64,000 nt of DNA, taken from contig CM076848.1 of assembly GCA_039519185.1 (NCBI GenBank), forward strand, positions 60,290,778-60,354,777, read 5' to 3'. Under the pieces are notes generated by a model that was not told where the DNA came from, made no database searches, and saw only the letters and a program-made list of their open reading frames with translations. This DNA is from Astragalus membranaceus (taxonomy: Eukaryota > Streptophyta > Magnoliopsida > Fabales > Fabaceae). This document shows positions 63,971 to 64,000 of the stretch, in pieces. Made by a program: the position numbers and the translations under genes. The first letter of the stretch is position 1, and each line of letters starts with the position of its first letter.

Positions 63971-64000
63971 AGTGAAAGACATTCCCCGAGAGAATACTAC

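Overview
The window is nuclear DNA of a flowering plant, most likely a legume. The signs are plant-type LTR retrotransposons of several lineages, Helitron, CACTA, Mutator-like and hAT DNA elements, a LINE, an integrated caulimovirid (plant pararetrovirus), a fragment of plant 25S rRNA, and two recognisable plant genes: arginine decarboxylase and a PAM68-type chloroplast protein. The legume assignment is inferred from the style of the arginine decarboxylase and of the repeats. I see no ordinary intact host gene; both host genes are damaged.

Layout. 1-6008: an endogenous pararetrovirus in plus orientation (broken coat protein, broken protease/reverse transcriptase/RNase H, open transactivator, promoter region, open movement protein, small coiled-coil ORF). 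It ends in an inverted copy of its own protease region. 6240-7445: degenerate tandem repeat. 7513-9893: a long palindrome containing CACTA ends and TTACCGGCGGA subterminal repeats, lying just upstream of a two-exon PAM68-like gene (10035-10702) broken at a 13-base C run. 11338-13225: dead Ty1/copia remnant, minus strand. About 13723-17956: a Helitron holding a 2.5-kb Mutator-like element (14831-17304, 9-bp target duplication). That element carries a mosaic of 25S rRNA, pararetrovirus and gypsy RNase H fragments. 18306-18825: LINE 3' end. 19004-21508: second Helitron full of tandem repeats.

21805-29619: an arginine decarboxylase gene split by a young full-length copia element (22185-27923: 599-bp LTRs differing at two sites, 5-bp target duplication, 1327-codon open polyprotein). 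30101-39883: a Ty3/gypsy element of the Tat type with gag-protease, reverse transcriptase, two RNases H and integrase, an intron-like insertion inside pol, and a spliced antisense gene upstream of the 3' LTR. 41213-45133: a minus-strand non-autonomous element with an Athila-type primer site and one non-gag ORF. 45134-47460: LTR plus minisatellite of another minus-strand element. 47953-63561: a small hAT element (8-bp duplication) split by a 14.8-kb gag-only LTR element with 4.1-kb LTRs (47976-62771, 5-bp duplication). 63570-64000: short tandem repeats.

The window is best read as layers of insertion, several with exact target duplications giving their order. The young events are the copia insertion into arginine decarboxylase and the giant-LTR element inside the hAT. 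The Tat element is older (LTRs roughly 5% different by eye), and the pararetrovirus is older still, judging by its many frameshifts. All counts and alignments were done by eye.
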